From assembly GCF_963678975.1 (NCBI RefSeq), contig NC_089274.1, positions 48,700,075-48,764,074 on the forward strand: a stretch of 64,000 bases of DNA, in the 5' to 3' direction. Shown piece by piece: positions 1 to 11,700 of this stretch (the first letter of the stretch is position 1; the number at the start of each line of letters is the position of its first letter). Position numbers and translations under genes: made by a program. This DNA is from Dysidea avara (lineage: Eukaryota; Porifera; Demospongiae; Dictyoceratida; Dysideidae). The notes beneath the pieces were generated by a model. That model was given only the letters and a program-made list of their open reading frames with translations. It was not told the DNA's origin and ran no database searches.

Positions 1-784
1 TGATGGTTGTGTGTCACAAACTCAAAAGTATAAACCACTTCAAAGTTGGCATAACAATGCCATAATTGAAACCACAACTCCACCTTGCATCATTGTGACA
101 CCTCCACTTAGTGGCGTATCAAGGAGTGGGTCTAGGTGGGTCTGTACCCTACTATAGAATTCTGGTGCCCTACCAAAGTGTTTTGGAATGTGAGATCGAG
201 ATACTCTAATAGAGCAGTCACTCTCTTTAAAACAGCAAACTATATGATAAATAAGTACTTTATCAGTGATACAATATTTTTGCTCTTGGCCCTACTGAGA
301 GTCTAGATACATCACTGCCTTCACTTTAGTTGTTTGCCTGCATTAATATAAAAGTTTTTTAACTTGATCTTTTTACTTACTTGAGATAGCCACTTGCCTA
401 TGGGTATATACCATTGTATTGAGAAGTGTGCAGTAGGTGAAACATATTTGCTCACCACAAAGCATATACAAAGATTACTGAGATCCAAGTTACTCTCATC
501 ACATGTACAAACTCAGTTGCAGATGTAGTTTCAAGACAGTCCAGGTTGCTAGATGGCTTCCTTAAAATTTATGGGGAGCCTTGGAGAAAAATGTATTTTT
601 AAAAAGTAGCTGTAACAGGTCGGTTATATCTTTAATCAACTTTATTCAAAGATCAAACAAGCGAGTATTGTACAGCGACTAGAGAGAAAGCATTATGCAA
701 TTTAATGACATCATATATCACAGTCTCGAAAGTTCTAGAATCTTCTATGATTACATCATTACAGTAACTAATTCCAACCCAACA

Positions 785-1595
785 CAGGGGCGTAGGGAGG
801 GGGGGTTCCGGGGGGTTCAGGAACTCCCCCTGTAAAATTTAGACTTCTGCAAGCAGGATCCTAACACACCATTTAGTGTGGCAGGACAAAATGAGTGAGC
901 AATATAGTGTAATGGCACAGCACAACAATTGATAAAACTTACATTCATCTCTCAGGGAAGGATTTACAGAGGTAACATGAGCCCTCTTCAAAACTTGTTA
1001 AAAAGATCGATATACTCTAATAGAGCAGTCAGGTATATACTCTAATAGAGCAGTCAGGTATACTCTAATAGAACATGCATGTAAATATCCATGTCCATAT
1101 GAAGTTTTTCAGACATTCCAACATTAAATGCAAAACTTAGCATGACCTTATACTGCTATAGCTTTGGTATGCAGTGTTTAAAGATATAGAGTTCCAGTAA
1201 TTTATCACTTGTGTTATGCAAAATGAATTCATGCTATGCATATTTGTATAGTTATATTGTTTGATCGCCATTTGTATCAGTGGATTCATGGCTCCTATAC
1301 CACAGTGAGATATAACCATCACTTACAGATTACTAGCTATATGTGTCTCTATGTGTTATGCTGTCTGCTTCCACTAGGTGACTTTATCTAGTACTACAGT
1401 ACCTTCATCCCAGGGCCACTTAATGCATCATAATTAATGTACTTTTTGCATAAAATATAGCGATTTGCTGAGTTTTGATTTATTAAAATATTGAAAGTCT
1501 CTCAGCGGCTGGGGGCTGCGCCCCCAGACCCCTGCTTCTAGTAACTCAATGCTGGTGCTGGAACCCCCCTTCAAAAAATCCTGGTTACGCCCCTG
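785..1595. mobile_element. Probable hAT-like DNA transposon remnant (non-autonomous)
   Basis: The stretch begins with CAGGGGCGTA (785-794) and ends with its exact reverse complement TACGCCCCTG (1586-1595). G-runs follow inside the left end and C-runs precede the right end. The flanks are the direct repeat CAACA (780-784 and 1596-1600). Ends of the form CAGGGGCGTA are common in hAT superfamily elements, which normally make 8-bp duplications; only 5 bp match here. No transposase frame is visible inside, and copies of the CTCTAATAGAG motif lie within it. Confidence 0.5.
1004..1075. repeat. Three tandem copies of the dispersed CTCTAATAGAG motif
   Basis: Three near-identical units built on ATACTCTAATAGAGCAGTCA follow each other, the third changed to AGAACATG. 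The same motif recurs singly or in pairs at many other sites in the window and inside the tail of the family S elements. The core CTCTAWTAGAG is palindromic. Confidence 0.8.
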
Positions 1596-2331
1596 CAACA
1601 AGCTATATTTTTTGACAGTGGCAATCAGTACACTATCTATTGAACATATATTTTACTCAATATTTACTAGTAGACCTATAATTCTTCTGGCACTAAACTT
1701 CACTTCTAAGGCTTCTTTTGTATTCTAATGTGTTGCTTAGGTGAGAGAGAACCATCATTATTATAAATGAGAAAACACAATAAGTAGAGTTAGCTTACAG
1801 TATGTGCGACCTCGTGTGACCATAATCAGATCGTAGTAAAAGATCTGTGTGGGCACGGCAAGGTAAATACAAGAACAAAACTGACAAACATACATACATA
1901 CAGAAAACAAAAAAAAAGTGATTAGTAGTTACAAATTTAAGGAGACCACTCACTGCAGTTCCTAGCCAAGAAAATTCGTTGTGAGCATGTAATGCAAGTG
2001 TTGCAATTGGCTGCTCCATCTAGAGTCTGTCTTATGTTAGATTTGGTGGCAATAGACGACTGAGTGAAATCAATAAAGCGTGAATTGTTCTATTAGGATA
2101 TTGGCAAAAAAATAAAATAAAAACCAGGCAATCTAAACTCACGTGGTCATGATTGGATTTGTAAGATATTTCCAGTTCATGGTTGAATTTGTATGGTATT
2201 TCCAGGTATTTCCAGGTATTTCAATCGGCCGTTGGTTTCCGGTTTGTAATGACTATTACTTAGCCTTTAATTCGTTCCTTCCTACATCAGTAGCTACTTA
2301 GCTATAGTGCAGCACTCCAGAGCCAAAAGCG

Positions 2332-4617
2332 ATGATCCGATTTAACTCTCTATTCACGGTTGCTACTGTGCTTGTTCAGTTTGTTACGCAGTGTACCTGT
2401 GGTGACGAACGCGAAATAAGGACCAATGGATCATTACAAATACTTGGTTTGTTCCCTTATCGAGAGTCACCTTGGGACGGAGAATATGTCATACCAGCTG
2501 CGAGGTTGGCTACAGACGAGATAAACAGAAATGATAGTATTTTACCTGGATATGTGTTGGAGTTGATAGAAGCTAACTCAGGTTGTGATCGTGATCGTGG
2601 AGTCCGCGAGTTCGTGAGGAATGCCCTGCACAGTGAACATCAACCAGTGGCAATTCTAGGAGCTGGTTGTTCTGGTGCTACCATTCCTATTGCCTCTATT
2701 GCTGGAAGAGACGATGTTTCCCTTCCACAAGTGTCCTACGGAGCAACCTCACCTTTTTTATCTTTCACCAACTCATTTCCTTACTTCTATCGAACAGTAT
2801 TCAGCGATGGAACTACTTCTGAAGCAATAATTGCCTTGCTTAAAAAGTTCAAGTGGAAACGTTATGGTGTACTGAAGATTGGAGTAGATCAAGCTTGGAT
2901 AGAACATTCTGTGTCTACTCTGCGGGCTGGCATACAGTACGAGATAGATGGTGCAGAAGAGGTGTTCAGTGGTAGTATTGAACAGCCCAGAGATGGAGGG
3001 GAAACTTTTGAAGATTATGTCAAATTTATTGATGTAAATGGTATCCATTCATCTGGTATGAGAATTGGAATAATATATGGTGGTATTGTAGCATCTGGTA
3101 ATTTGATGTGTTACCTTTATCGTCAAAAGCTTGTATACCCTCGCATTATATGGATTCTCTTTGATGTGTGTCTTTTGCTTAACAGATCAACACACAAATA
3201 TTGCAAAGATAATGATAATGATGAACTTCAACAAGCACTAAAAGGTAGTATTTGTCTGGGTTACAAACTGACTACCTCTGACAATACCATCAGTGTCACT
3301 GGCAAAACATTTGTACAATACTATGAGTCCTATGTTGATGAATCAATAAAATATGCTAGGGAGAAAAATGACAGTTATAGCTCATCACTGCTAAATGACT
3401 GGGCCACAGTAGCTTATGATTCCATGTGGACGTTGGGTCTGGCACTACACAAAGCTGAAGAAAAATTATCCCATTATAATTCAAGTTTAGTTGACTTTGT
3501 GTTAGGAAATCAAAATATTTCTGGAACAATAATACAAGAATTATCTAAAATTTATTTTGCAGGTGCTTCTGGGAAAGTCTCATTTGATGAGGCTCACAAA
3601 CGACAGCTTACTATAACATTTAGTCAGGTCCATGAAGACAAAACTTTCAATGCATTTGGTCTCTACCATCCTCCAGACAATAGTTCAGACAATGGCAATT
3701 TATCTATTAACAACTCTGTGTTGTTGTGGTCAGTTGATGATCCTCCACCAGATGAGTTCCCTACAGAAACAATGTTAGCTCAAACATGGGCTGGTGTGTT
3801 GATGTTGCTATTTCTAGTAGTAGGATTTGTTTGGAACAGTTTCTCAATGCTGGTCAACTTCTTTTATCAACATTTTTACACGATCAAAGCATCAAGCCCT
3901 CAACTCAATTACATGATATTTGCTGGTAATAACTTACTACTGTTAAGTGGAGTATTGCTTGTGATCAGAACAATAGTAGAACACGACATGGTGACATTCT
4001 CTAGTCTATGCCAGATAACACAATGGCTGTTTGATCTTGGACTGTTACTAGTTCTCAATGTGACACTATTGAAGAGTTGGAGGATTTACCGGATATTTCA
4101 CTCTTTCAGACGAAAACCAGGAAAGTTGATTACAGACAATGCTTTTATCATTGCCTCCATTAGTTGGATAATAATCAACACAACTTATCACATTGTGTTT
4201 ACACTTGTTAATAAGACTAACATTGTAAAGGAAAAGTTACTGCCTGTAGAAGACGATGAACTTAGTCAAAAGGTAGTAGTATATTGTCTACCATCTGATC
4301 TGATTGGATTATTCTATATTCCACATATTGTGATGGCTGTCAATTTGTGCTTGTTGGCCTTCTTGATTCGTCACGTCCACCATAAACAATTTAATGATGC
4401 TAAAAATGTTGCCATGTTCTTCTATGCCACTGCACCTATTGCTATAATCTGTTTAACTTTATCAGCTTTGCTTTCTCCAGTAAATGGTATTTACAACCTG
4501 GCAACAGTGTCATTAATACTGGACTGTACTGCTGTTTGCTGTATTGTCTTCATGTGTCAGTTGACTCTGTTTGTACCAAAAATGTTACCACTTTTCAGAT
4601 ATTTGTATTCTCACTAA
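2332..4617 (+). CDS. Class C GPCR, metabotropic GABA-B receptor-like, intronless
   Basis: A 761-residue single-exon protein. Residues 1-23 form a signal peptide. Residues about 30-470 form a periplasmic-binding-protein-like ligand domain (ANF receptor type), including a GAGCSG loop near 110 and several N-glycosylation sites. Seven membrane segments lie near 486-511, 524-547, 560-582, 603-622, 657-680, 692-714 and 720-743. The loop after segment 3 (LKSWRIYRIF) and the end of segment 7 (FVPKM) are typical of GABA-B-type receptors. There is no cysteine-rich domain between ligand domain and membrane core, which separates it from mGluR and taste receptors. The chain stops about 15 residues after segment 7, so it lacks the long cytoplasmic tail and coiled coil of vertebrate GABA-B subunits. 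The ATG is the first in frame and begins the signal peptide. Sponges carry expanded sets of such receptors (known); the ligand here cannot be read from sequence. Confidence 0.93.
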   Translation: MIRFNSLFTVATVLVQFVTQCTCGDEREIRTNGSLQILGLFPYRESPWDGEYVIPAARLATDEINRNDSILPGYVLELIEANSGCDRDRGVREFVRNALHSEHQPVAILGAGCSGATIPIASIAGRDDVSLPQVSYGATSPFLSFTNSFPYFYRTVFSDGTTSEAIIALLKKFKWKRYGVLKIGVDQAWIEHSVSTLRAGIQYEIDGAEEVFSGSIEQPRDGGETFEDYVKFIDVNGIHSSGMRIGIIYGGIVASGNLMCYLYRQKLVYPRIIWILFDVCLLLNRSTHKYCKDNDNDELQQALKGSICLGYKLTTSDNTISVTGKTFVQYYESYVDESIKYAREKNDSYSSSLLNDWATVAYDSMWTLGLALHKAEEKLSHYNSSLVDFVLGNQNISGTIIQELSKIYFAGASGKVSFDEAHKRQLTITFSQVHEDKTFNAFGLYHPPDNSSDNGNLSINNSVLLWSVDDPPPDEFPTETMLAQTWAGVLMLLFLVVGFVWNSFSMLVNFFYQHFYTIKASSPQLNYMIFAGNNLLLLSGVLLVIRTIVEHDMVTFSSLCQITQWLFDLGLLLVLNVTLLKSWRIYRIFHSFRRKPGKLITDNAFIIASISWIIINTTYHIVFTLVNKTNIVKEKLLPVEDDELSQKVVVYCLPSDLIGLFYIPHIVMAVNLCLLAFLIRHVHHKQFNDAKNVAMFFYATAPIAIICLTLSALLSPVNGIYNLATVSLILDCTAVCCIVFMCQLTLFVPKMLPLFRYLYSH

Positions 4618-5092
4618 TGCTTGAATTATAACAAATACTAAGTTTGTATAGTGTAACACAGGATGTACAAATTATCATGCTCAATGGCTTATTTTTTACC
4701 ACACATACATGTCCATGAACTGAGTTTATAAGAGTTCATGCTTTTTGTGTGTTAAATCATGCATGTGCACAGTCATCTGTGTACAACAGAACAAGAGTGG
4801 ATTTACCTTGATTGTAGTGCTATGGTGTGTGTGTTCGTACTCTTTGTGTGGTGCTTATTGATCGGAGATTATATTATAAGCACCTAGCACTTGTTGACTA
4901 TATTTCCCTCTAGCAACAAGTGGTCAACATGTACAGTAATCTATCAGACATGCAAAAAATGTTCACACTGGCATAACAAGGAAATGTGATGATTGTGCAC
5001 TAACAGTACAAAGAAATGTAATGATTGAAACAATCTTCACCTACGTAGAGAAGACTACACATTACAGGCTAGACATGTACTAGTACTTTATC

Positions 5093-5450
5093 ATACAGTA
5101 CAATAGTACTGTATAGTAGGGACGATGTAGGTGTGGGCGTGGTCCACGAAGAAACATCTACCAAAAATCATCTTCAGAAATCCTCCACGGCCACTTCACA
5201 GTATTGGTCAGGTATAAACAAGCCCAAATGTGTCTTCAGAACGACCCGAAACATTTCCAACGAGGTGCTACAAAATTTTAAAAAAATATTATTTTAGCAA
5301 ATTTTCTACTGCTTCACTGCCTGCCTCACTGATGCGTTCAGTAAAGCGTAGTGGAAAACTGGCTACAGCTACAGCCTTGCTTCTTTGGCGGAAACGCTTT
5401 GAATTTTGTGGCAAAAAAAACCTTTCACAATATTAAATACCTATGATGTG
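5093..5450 (+). mobile_element. Family A repeat, partial copy
   Basis: It starts with GTACTGTATAGTAGGGAC and carries the GGTGTGGGCGTGGTCCACGA and CAGTATTGGTCAGG blocks that recur at 40055, 43655 and (decayed) 57768. A 68-codon frame at 5230-5436 lies wholly within the repeat and is not considered a gene. Confidence 0.65.
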
Positions 5451-6082
5451 TGCGCTACTGTTTTATCTTTGATCCTTCTTTATCGTGGCTATCTCTCATG
5501 GGTACAGCTTCCATCAAAGTGCACACACCACAGCGCCCCAACATATTGGAATAAACGTGTAGCATAATTGTAATGAGCACGCGATTTTAATGTTGGGATA
5601 CACCTCAGGATATGTTGCCTGTTCAACATCGCCGGTTGAGAAACTACACATGTAAAGATTGGAGTGTTTACTTTGGCTCGAAGGTGGTTTCTTTTCTGAG
5701 TTTAAAAACTGGGTGTATATAGCACCTCTCTACAGACTTTATGGGTAGCTTTCCCAGAGCACTTTTCAGGCATACTACAACTGAAAAACACTGTAGTAGG
5801 CCTCATAGGCTCACATATCTCGTCGTCTAGAAAGTGGGCATGACTCGTACTTAGCTACACAAACTAAAAGTAAGAGCAGCCCTGAGGCTTTGTTGAGAGA
5901 ATTAGTGGAAAATATTACTGTAGACACACTATAAAGCAGTTGAAAAGATACTTCTGTGGGTAATGTGTTGTTTAAAGCGGTTTGTTAAAAATACGAATCC
6001 CTAGGAACATTTAGTTGCGTATTTCGGGAATTGCAGGTTATTCATGAATTACTAAATACAGTTATTCAATAAAGTTTATAAA

Positions 6083-6345
6083 AAAAGTACACAAACAAGT
6101 GTAAGAAAAAATTAGGAATTTCAGTTCCATATGAGTAGGGACTACAGCAATGAAACAAGCCGCTGAGACAAAACACAACTGAATGATTGCATTTTAAGCC
6201 TGCTATGATGTATGGTTAAAGTAGGGAATCATTCAGTTGTGTTTTGTCTCAGCGGCTTGTTTCAGTGCTTTTTATTGCTGTAGTCCCTACTCATATGAAA
6301 AATTCCTAATTTTTTCTTACACTTGTATAAGTGTGCAAAGAAGTT
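6083..6345. repeat. Long hairpin, probable family A foldback end
   Basis: Arms of roughly 110 bp (6083-6192 and 6226-6345) are reverse complements of each other with a few mismatches. Shared blocks include GAGTAGGGACTACAGCAA with its complement TTGCTGTAGTCCCTACTC, and AAGCCGCTGAGACAAAACAC with its complement. The inner loop is about 33 bp. The ends resemble the TAGGGACCATAG ends of family A hairpins at 40427-40679. Confidence 0.8.
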
Positions 6346-8719
6346 ATACAACTAACCATGCTATAGCAAACTACTTTAACTTTAAAGAACCACTTCTTCA
6401 TTTACTGCCTAGTTATGAAAAACTTATGATTGATGCTGTTTACAATTTTGAATCTCACTATATGTTTATCCAACACCAAGATTTATTTTTTCCAAATGAA
6501 ATTGAAACACAATCCATATATGGTGTGTTTTCTGCAATACAAAGAAAGCATCATTGTCATTGTAACCATATATAGTATGTTATGAAGGAAATTTGAGGCT
6601 GGTTTTAGGGTGATATTTTTGGGTAAGAAAGCCCAAAACTACATGATCCTAAATATACAGTACTACTGTACTGTATGATACCAGTACAGATTTCAATGAA
6701 TTAAATTTTATTGTTGAGAATATGCAATAGAATTCTCCATACCCCACATGTGTGTGTGCTCTGATGAAAAGTATATTCTTTCATTGTTGTATGACTTCAA
6801 ACTCTTATAGGACACCGTCCTTTGTTCTTTTGTAATTTCAAATTCTAGATAATATTTTAATCATGAAATCCACACCTGCCAGTACATGAATGCATGGTAG
6901 TATCCTTAAGTTATTATAATAAGTTATTAATATAATTAGTAGAAACAAAGTACTGTAATTTCTGCCACAATACTGTTAAAGTAGTGACTGTCACTTTAAA
7001 AATGTTGTGGCAGAAAGTATAGTAATGAAATTCAATACAAACTTTTCTGTAGTCTTTAACTGAACTTGATATTGGTTCAAACAATTATTAGGTTCATATT
7101 TGTTGCTTTAGACAGTAATCTAATTTTAGTGTAATACTAAACCAAAACTTTCTCTAATTGCAGGCTCATATATGCTCTTTCATTAAGCAGGAGGGATTCA
7201 GCTTTGTGAAAAGTAGCTAATTTGTACCTGTGTAGGTTAAACTAGTAGCCCCAGATTGATTTTCTAGAGTGCAGGGATGTATTCTTAACACCTAGTGTTC
7301 AGTCTGTGCAGGGATGTCGTTCTGCTTAGTACCAGAGCACTAGAGGTGGTACCTTACCTGTGACATACACAGGAGCTGCATTTACACAACTAAGGAGAGA
7401 GGAATTACTGTAACAAAGTTAAGGATGAACTTGTATACAGACAGAAACCAATGAGAGAAGGGCACAGGCAGTTGTCAGTGACAGCAGAAGCCAGTGAAAA
7501 GAATTCAACAGAGAAACATCTGTGATACTAAATGTGTTACAACAAGAGCAAGCCTCATCAAAGTTGTTTGTTTACATGCAGTAGCAGTTAAAGCCGGCAC
7601 AGTTTTTTAGACCAAACACTACAAGGATATAATAAAATATAGTGATTATGAATAACAGCAACTGGCATGGAGTTGATCTAGTTAAGTAGTGGAGTAGGAA
7701 GTCTCAACAAGAATCTGCACTAACTAAGCAGTCACTGTCCACAGTTATTGGTTATATGTGAAGCCATATGTCTTGTCAGAAGAATGCATTTTAGTTGTCT
7801 CTTTACCAACAACCAACAGCAGTGAACGTGTGGAGATGGCAGCGGCTGAGTAAAAGACAACTGTCAGGGGGGAGACTACTTGAAGAGCTTTTATCTGAAT
7901 ACAATATTTTTAGTTTAGTGGCAATTTGACTGAGTTTGAGATAAATGCACGAGATGAGCTGCCAAGGAAATAAACTGCAAGGAGAATACTTGTCAGAAAG
8001 TTGCAGAGTGCATGCTAGAGAGGCTGCAGAAGATTGACTATCCAGCAGCTTATATGGTCAAGTGGTTGTGGTATATAGTTAGGAAAAGAGACAGAACACA
8101 TTATTTTTCTGTTGTTGACTATACCTATATAGAGTTCTTAATTCTCTGACAACTGAAGCCATGCAGATGTGTTTCAGTTAGATCTAGAAATAGTATTAAT
8201 AATTTAATATTGGCATGTAGTTTGATCTGCCAGTAGTGTTGTTCCAGTTCTCAGTACTGGAACTAAAACAATTCCAGTTCCAGCCCTTTTTATTCCAGAT
8301 ACAGTTCTATAACTGGAACAATAATTTTGCCTTCCTTAAGACTGGAACTGGAACTATAATTTTGCTTTCCTCACAACTGGAACTGGAACTAGAACCAGAA
8401 CTATAAAGAAATTTTATCAAAGTTATTCAGACTGTGGCATGGAGCTTGTATACATCATCTCCTGTAATGACCCAGGCCACATGTACACGTGACAGCAGTA
8501 AATACAAGACCCCAGTCATGAGACTTAACTGTGAAATAATAACAGTTATTGTAAGAAATGGAGGGATGTTATAGTGACGAGGTTATAGAAAACAACACAT
8601 AACATTTCTAACCATTACAAAACAACACATATGATGAGGTTTATAGCTGTAGCAGCTCAAATAATAGTCTTTTTGGCTTATTCATTGGTGGTGTGACTTA
8701 TTCACTGGTAGGGGAGGGA

Positions 8720-11700
8720 CTACACAAAGCTGGAGATGACAGACAAATCCTGATTGGCTAACTTGAATTCTGTAGCCATTAACTGGTAATCATCACTCTA
8801 TAGAATGGGTGTGGCTAATCATAAACCACACCTCCTACTACTTACCATTTCAATATTGTTGGAGTCATGGAACCTAAGAAAAGTGGTAACTGAAAAATCG
8901 TAACACAATTCGCTCTATACCTTCCACCAGTAGTGGTAGCAATCTCCATCAGTAGCTGATGACAATCACTAGAGGAAGAGTACATGTGTTGAAAGAGGTG
9001 GTGAACAAGTGACTGCTCTATTAGAGTATAATAGCAACTACCTACGTAGGTCCTGTTATTTAAACATCCAAGACCCCTAATTATGGCCCCAACAGTTTTA
9101 CTGTAAATGGGAAAAGCTGTAAATGAATGAAACATTTTCTGTATATGTTTTGTACAAAATACCAGCAAGGAAAAACTTTGTGACATATCCCATATACACC
9201 TGACAACAATAAGTATGGACATTTCCTATTAGTTACCACTAGACTAGAACATCTTTATAATGGACACTAGCGTTCTGCGATACAGAGCATTTTGTGTATC
9301 ACAAATCACCATCAATAAACTGTTCGATATGACACTGTATCATGATACTATAATGAAGTGGTCATGGCTAGTTATAACTGGCATATTAGCTAAGTAATAG
9401 TTAGACTTCAGACCACAGGGGTCTAAGTAATTTAGTAACCCGATGGCCCTGTGTCGTGGCGCCTGAGCGAAGCGAAGGTGCTACTACAGGGCCTGAGGGT
9501 TACTAAATTACTTAGACCCCTGTGGTCTGAAGTCTAAGTTATTTAGACCCTTTATGTAGTTGTAGTACCTTAACATTGTTGACAGCTACTTGTAACAGAG
9601 AAATGTAGCGTTCATTAGTAGAAACAAGTCTTTAAAATTAATTTTCAGGTGGCGATGCGTTGCCAACGCTACCAGCTACCAGTCCGGGTGCGCGTAATAA
9701 ACATGAAAAGGGTCTAAGTAAACATGAAAGGGTCTAAGTAAACATGAAAAGGGTCTAAGTAACTTAGACACCTCCAAAATTCACCAAATTCACCACCAAA
9801 AGGGTCTAATAAGTGTAAAGAGGGGGGGCGACACTGATTAAGTCTGATTCTATATTCACTGTGTATACAAACATCTTTATTCAGAAAATGCTGATAAATT
9901 ACAGTATTATACTGATGTGACAAATAGCTAGTGTGCTCTGATAAGATTTTTAGTATGGAAAACAGAGTTGCTGTTAAAAGCACATCTCTACCTGGATACC
10001 TGCCTCTATTACACCACTTAGACAATTAGCTACCACAAACATTTTAACACATGCTCCCACAAAGGCTTGTCCAGATTACATTATGATTACTTGTCAAGAT
10101 GGCTAGTATATATAGCAGATTGGTTTACTGCTAGTGGTGCACAGTTCTTTATACTTAAAGTGTAACAGCTACTGTTTTTAGAAGACCCGGCTAAGAATAT
10201 TTTAGCCATAACAGTAGCACTTATACACGTGTACTTGCATGGCTTCTTGTAACTTTCCATTTTACAGCACAGGTAAATAGAGAGGCTTTCGATTTGAGCA
10301 TCTAGATCACTGTTAACAGTAATAGAGTATCACTGACTTTTCTACTAGAAACTTCGATATATCAATATTTTCTAAGTACAGTATTGTATAGTGATACTTA
10401 TTTGCTGTCGATATATTGCTGTATCGATATGTATTGCAGATCCCTAATGGACACTTTGGGCCCAACTGATTTCACTGACATTTCACTACAGTAAGTGTCC
10501 TTTTTAAAGCATTGGTAAAGATTGGTAGAGACGACCTCAGAAACCGCAAACATTCAATATACAATAATAACTCAGGGGTTGTAAACTTGTGAATGTAGCA
10601 GGAAAAGTTCTGTGTAGGAAATGGCTCACATGTTTAGTGTATTATATAGAACGCTAATGTATACAACTAATGTTGACCCACCTATCATCACAATGATAAG
10701 CTACAGTATGGATGGGCAGGTTGGAGTAATGAGATGAGATCTTGTCCATGAAATATTCTCTTGTGTGATTCTATGACAACAGGTGATGTAATATGACCTC
10801 ATACCTCCCTCCTTCACCTGGTTGCCATCGGATACCAATATGATGGACTTCACATTTTGCATTACCATAGCAACCTAGATACTCATTCACATAATTATGG
10901 TAACAGTGACTGTTAGGGGAATCACCTTAATGGCCTCCAGCATACTGGTACATCCAGATGGGGTAATCCCCTGCATCCAATTAACAACACTTGCTGAATT
11001 ACCAACAGTGATTAGGCCATCAGTGAAACATTTGAGTGATGTAGCAAATGATATGATAGTGAAGCTAGAATTGAGGACAAGTCAATATTAGTTTGTGGTG
11101 TAATATCACCTCACTAAATGCCTCTGGGGATTAGTTGTTCTGTCAGCAGTAGCTCAATATTATTGGTTAATTCTGGCCAATGGTTAGTCATAGAGGCTGA
11201 ACAGTCCAGCAGTATAGCTACCCGATACTCACATACTACCCCGAACACTGCACGTGAACCTGTAGGGTGTACCATCACAAGGGGTAGGGGGTAGTTGTGA
11301 CACACCTAAGGACAGCCACTCCAGCCGTCGCCTGTACACATCCACCACACCCCTGAGTTGGGTGACATATTGCCTGGCTCCCTTCTTGTTGATATTCAGT
11401 TTGAGCAGTTCACCCTGTAGCGAAACAAACTACCCTAATAGAACACAAACTCCTTAAGTGGGGTCAAGACAATTTATAAAGTAAATCATCATCATAATAT
11501 AAAGAAGATAGAACTTGTAAATAATCAGCTTTGTACAACACTCAATATAACATTTCCCCTGCTAGCATCAAAGTGATGTACAATATTAATAATAAAGTGA
11601 ACAATTATAATGCATAGATGGTGCTAGGTAGCAAGTACAAGCTACAGGTGTAATTGTACCTTAACTTGAGGTAATGGAAAGGTAGAACAAGATCTTCTAA

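Larger units (their letters stand above)
1..2331. other. Intergenic region upstream of the receptor gene
   Basis: No coding region is supported; the longest frames are under 75 codons and lack family features. The stretch holds single or clustered copies of the dispersed CTCTAATAGAG motif (193-221, 1004-1075), a probable hAT-like element (785-1595), and tandem copies of GTATTTCCAG near 2190-2225 just upstream of the receptor gene. No clear TATA box was identified. Confidence 0.6.
4618..8719. other. Intergenic region between receptor and VWA3 gene
   Basis: No gene is supported. It contains family A repeat sequence (5093-5450), a long hairpin (6083-6345), a small hairpin MITE with 20-bp arms TACTGTAATTTCTGCCACAA (6951-6970 and 7004-7023), and a degenerate run of ACTGGAACTGGAACT-type repeats (about 8245-8405). 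The stretch 7150-8200 shows no frame, repeat or motif that I recognise. Frames here lack splice-consistent extensions. Confidence 0.55.

Noticed and set aside
6237-6575. 112-codon frame on the plus strand
   Set aside because: Its first third is the arm of a hairpin repeat and the rest shows no family features or splice support.
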